Shown: in pieces, positions 44,434 through 44,663 of the stretch
Layout of the letters: each line of letters begins with the position of its first letter
Numbering within the stretch: the stretch's first letter is position 1
From: Deinococcus sp. Arct2-2
Lineage (GTDB): Bacteria > Deinococcota > Deinococci > Deinococcales > Deinococcaceae
Direction: 5' to 3'
Assembly (NCBI RefSeq): GCF_004801315.1
Contig: NZ_SSNW01000048.1
Location: forward strand, 1 to 44,663
Length of the DNA: 44,663 nucleotides
Position numbers and translations under genes: made by a program
The notes under the pieces: model-generated
The model's database searches: none
Seen by the model: the letters and a program-made list of their open reading frames with translations, nothing else
Told to the model about the DNA's origin: nothing

Positions 44434-44545
44434 GCTTGCAGCCTAGCGGCCCGGACGTGACGCCCCCTGAAGCAGTCATGAGGAACCCTTGAGGTGAGGT
44501 CAGAGATTCATCAGGCAAGTGGGAGCGGGGGAGATTGAGCCGGAA

Positions 44546-44614
44546 GGTGAAGCCCCCGTTGCTGGCGCGGGCGTCCCCCCTTAAGGGGAGGACAACAGCT
44601 CTTGCGCTCCCCTT
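44546..44614. repeat. Dispersed GC-rich repeat, copy 2
   Basis: This copy matches the repeat at 25903 over ~70 bp. The rest of 44434-44663, upstream of the subtilase, holds no ORF that I can support. Confidence 0.7.
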
Positions 44615-44641
44615 ATTGGTAGTCCGTTGACTTTGAAGAAG

Positions 44642-44662
44642 AATGCCCTTGTGGACGGCATT
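44642..44662. terminator. Possible terminator hairpin at window edge
   Basis: AATGCC and GGCATT pair around a 9-nt loop and end in T at the last bases of the window. It may terminate a gene beyond the edge; the T-run cannot be seen. Confidence 0.35.
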
Positions 44663-44663
44663 T

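Overview
The window is a chromosomal stretch from a GC-rich Deinococcus-like bacterium. The evidence is a FrnE-type DsbA protein with both a CPWC and a C-x4-C motif, a DnaK/GrpE/DnaJ cluster whose DnaJ lacks the zinc finger, an HspR-type (HAIR) inverted repeat at the dnaK promoter, a MazEF-like pair, large secreted DUF11-repeat proteins, and many genes whose -10 box lies 5-7 nt before the start codon (leaderless mRNAs). The species assignment is inference; no rRNA is present.

Region 1 (1-12980, minus strand): a 12.6-kb operon for five exported proteins. In transcription order they are a 180-aa single-domain protein, 675-aa and 966-aa DUF11-repeat proteins, a 1630-aa protein that looks like Ig-like repeats followed by an outer-membrane beta-barrel, and a 630-aa DUF11 protein. 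The last three are translationally coupled. A very strong intrinsic terminator sits in the leader, just before the first gene, so the operon is probably controlled by attenuation.

Region 2 (12982-31233): an arginine/carbamoyl-phosphate neighbourhood. It holds carA, a DUF3352-like exported protein, an AlkD-type glycosylase, an N-acetylglutamate-synthase-like GNAT, a second GNAT, a HIT-GNAT fusion, argH, two more GNATs, a DinB protein, argG, two paralogous small exported barrels, an aminotransferase, a LysE/ArgO-type exporter, a diguanylate cyclase and carB. The genes from argG to HIT-GNAT overlap or nearly touch. In front of argG lie a promoter, an ArgR-like palindrome, an 8-codon leader peptide ending in two Arg codons, and mutually exclusive hairpins: a candidate ribosome-mediated attenuator.

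Region 3 (31240-35962): a MazF/RHH toxin-antitoxin pair, an SH3b/excalibur secreted protein, a zinc-less MsrB, FrnE, a 71-residue small protein and FtsH. Protein and redox quality control is the common theme.

Region 4 (36163-44663): dnaK, grpE, a VF530/DUF2132 small protein, a MITE-like inverted-repeat element, dnaJ, a RhtB/LysE exporter, a CBS-domain protein and a secreted subtilase with Pro-Thr linkers. Dispersed GC-rich palindromic repeats occur near 25.9, 39.1-39.3 and 44.6 kb. No tRNA, rRNA, CRISPR array, transposase or prophage gene was seen.
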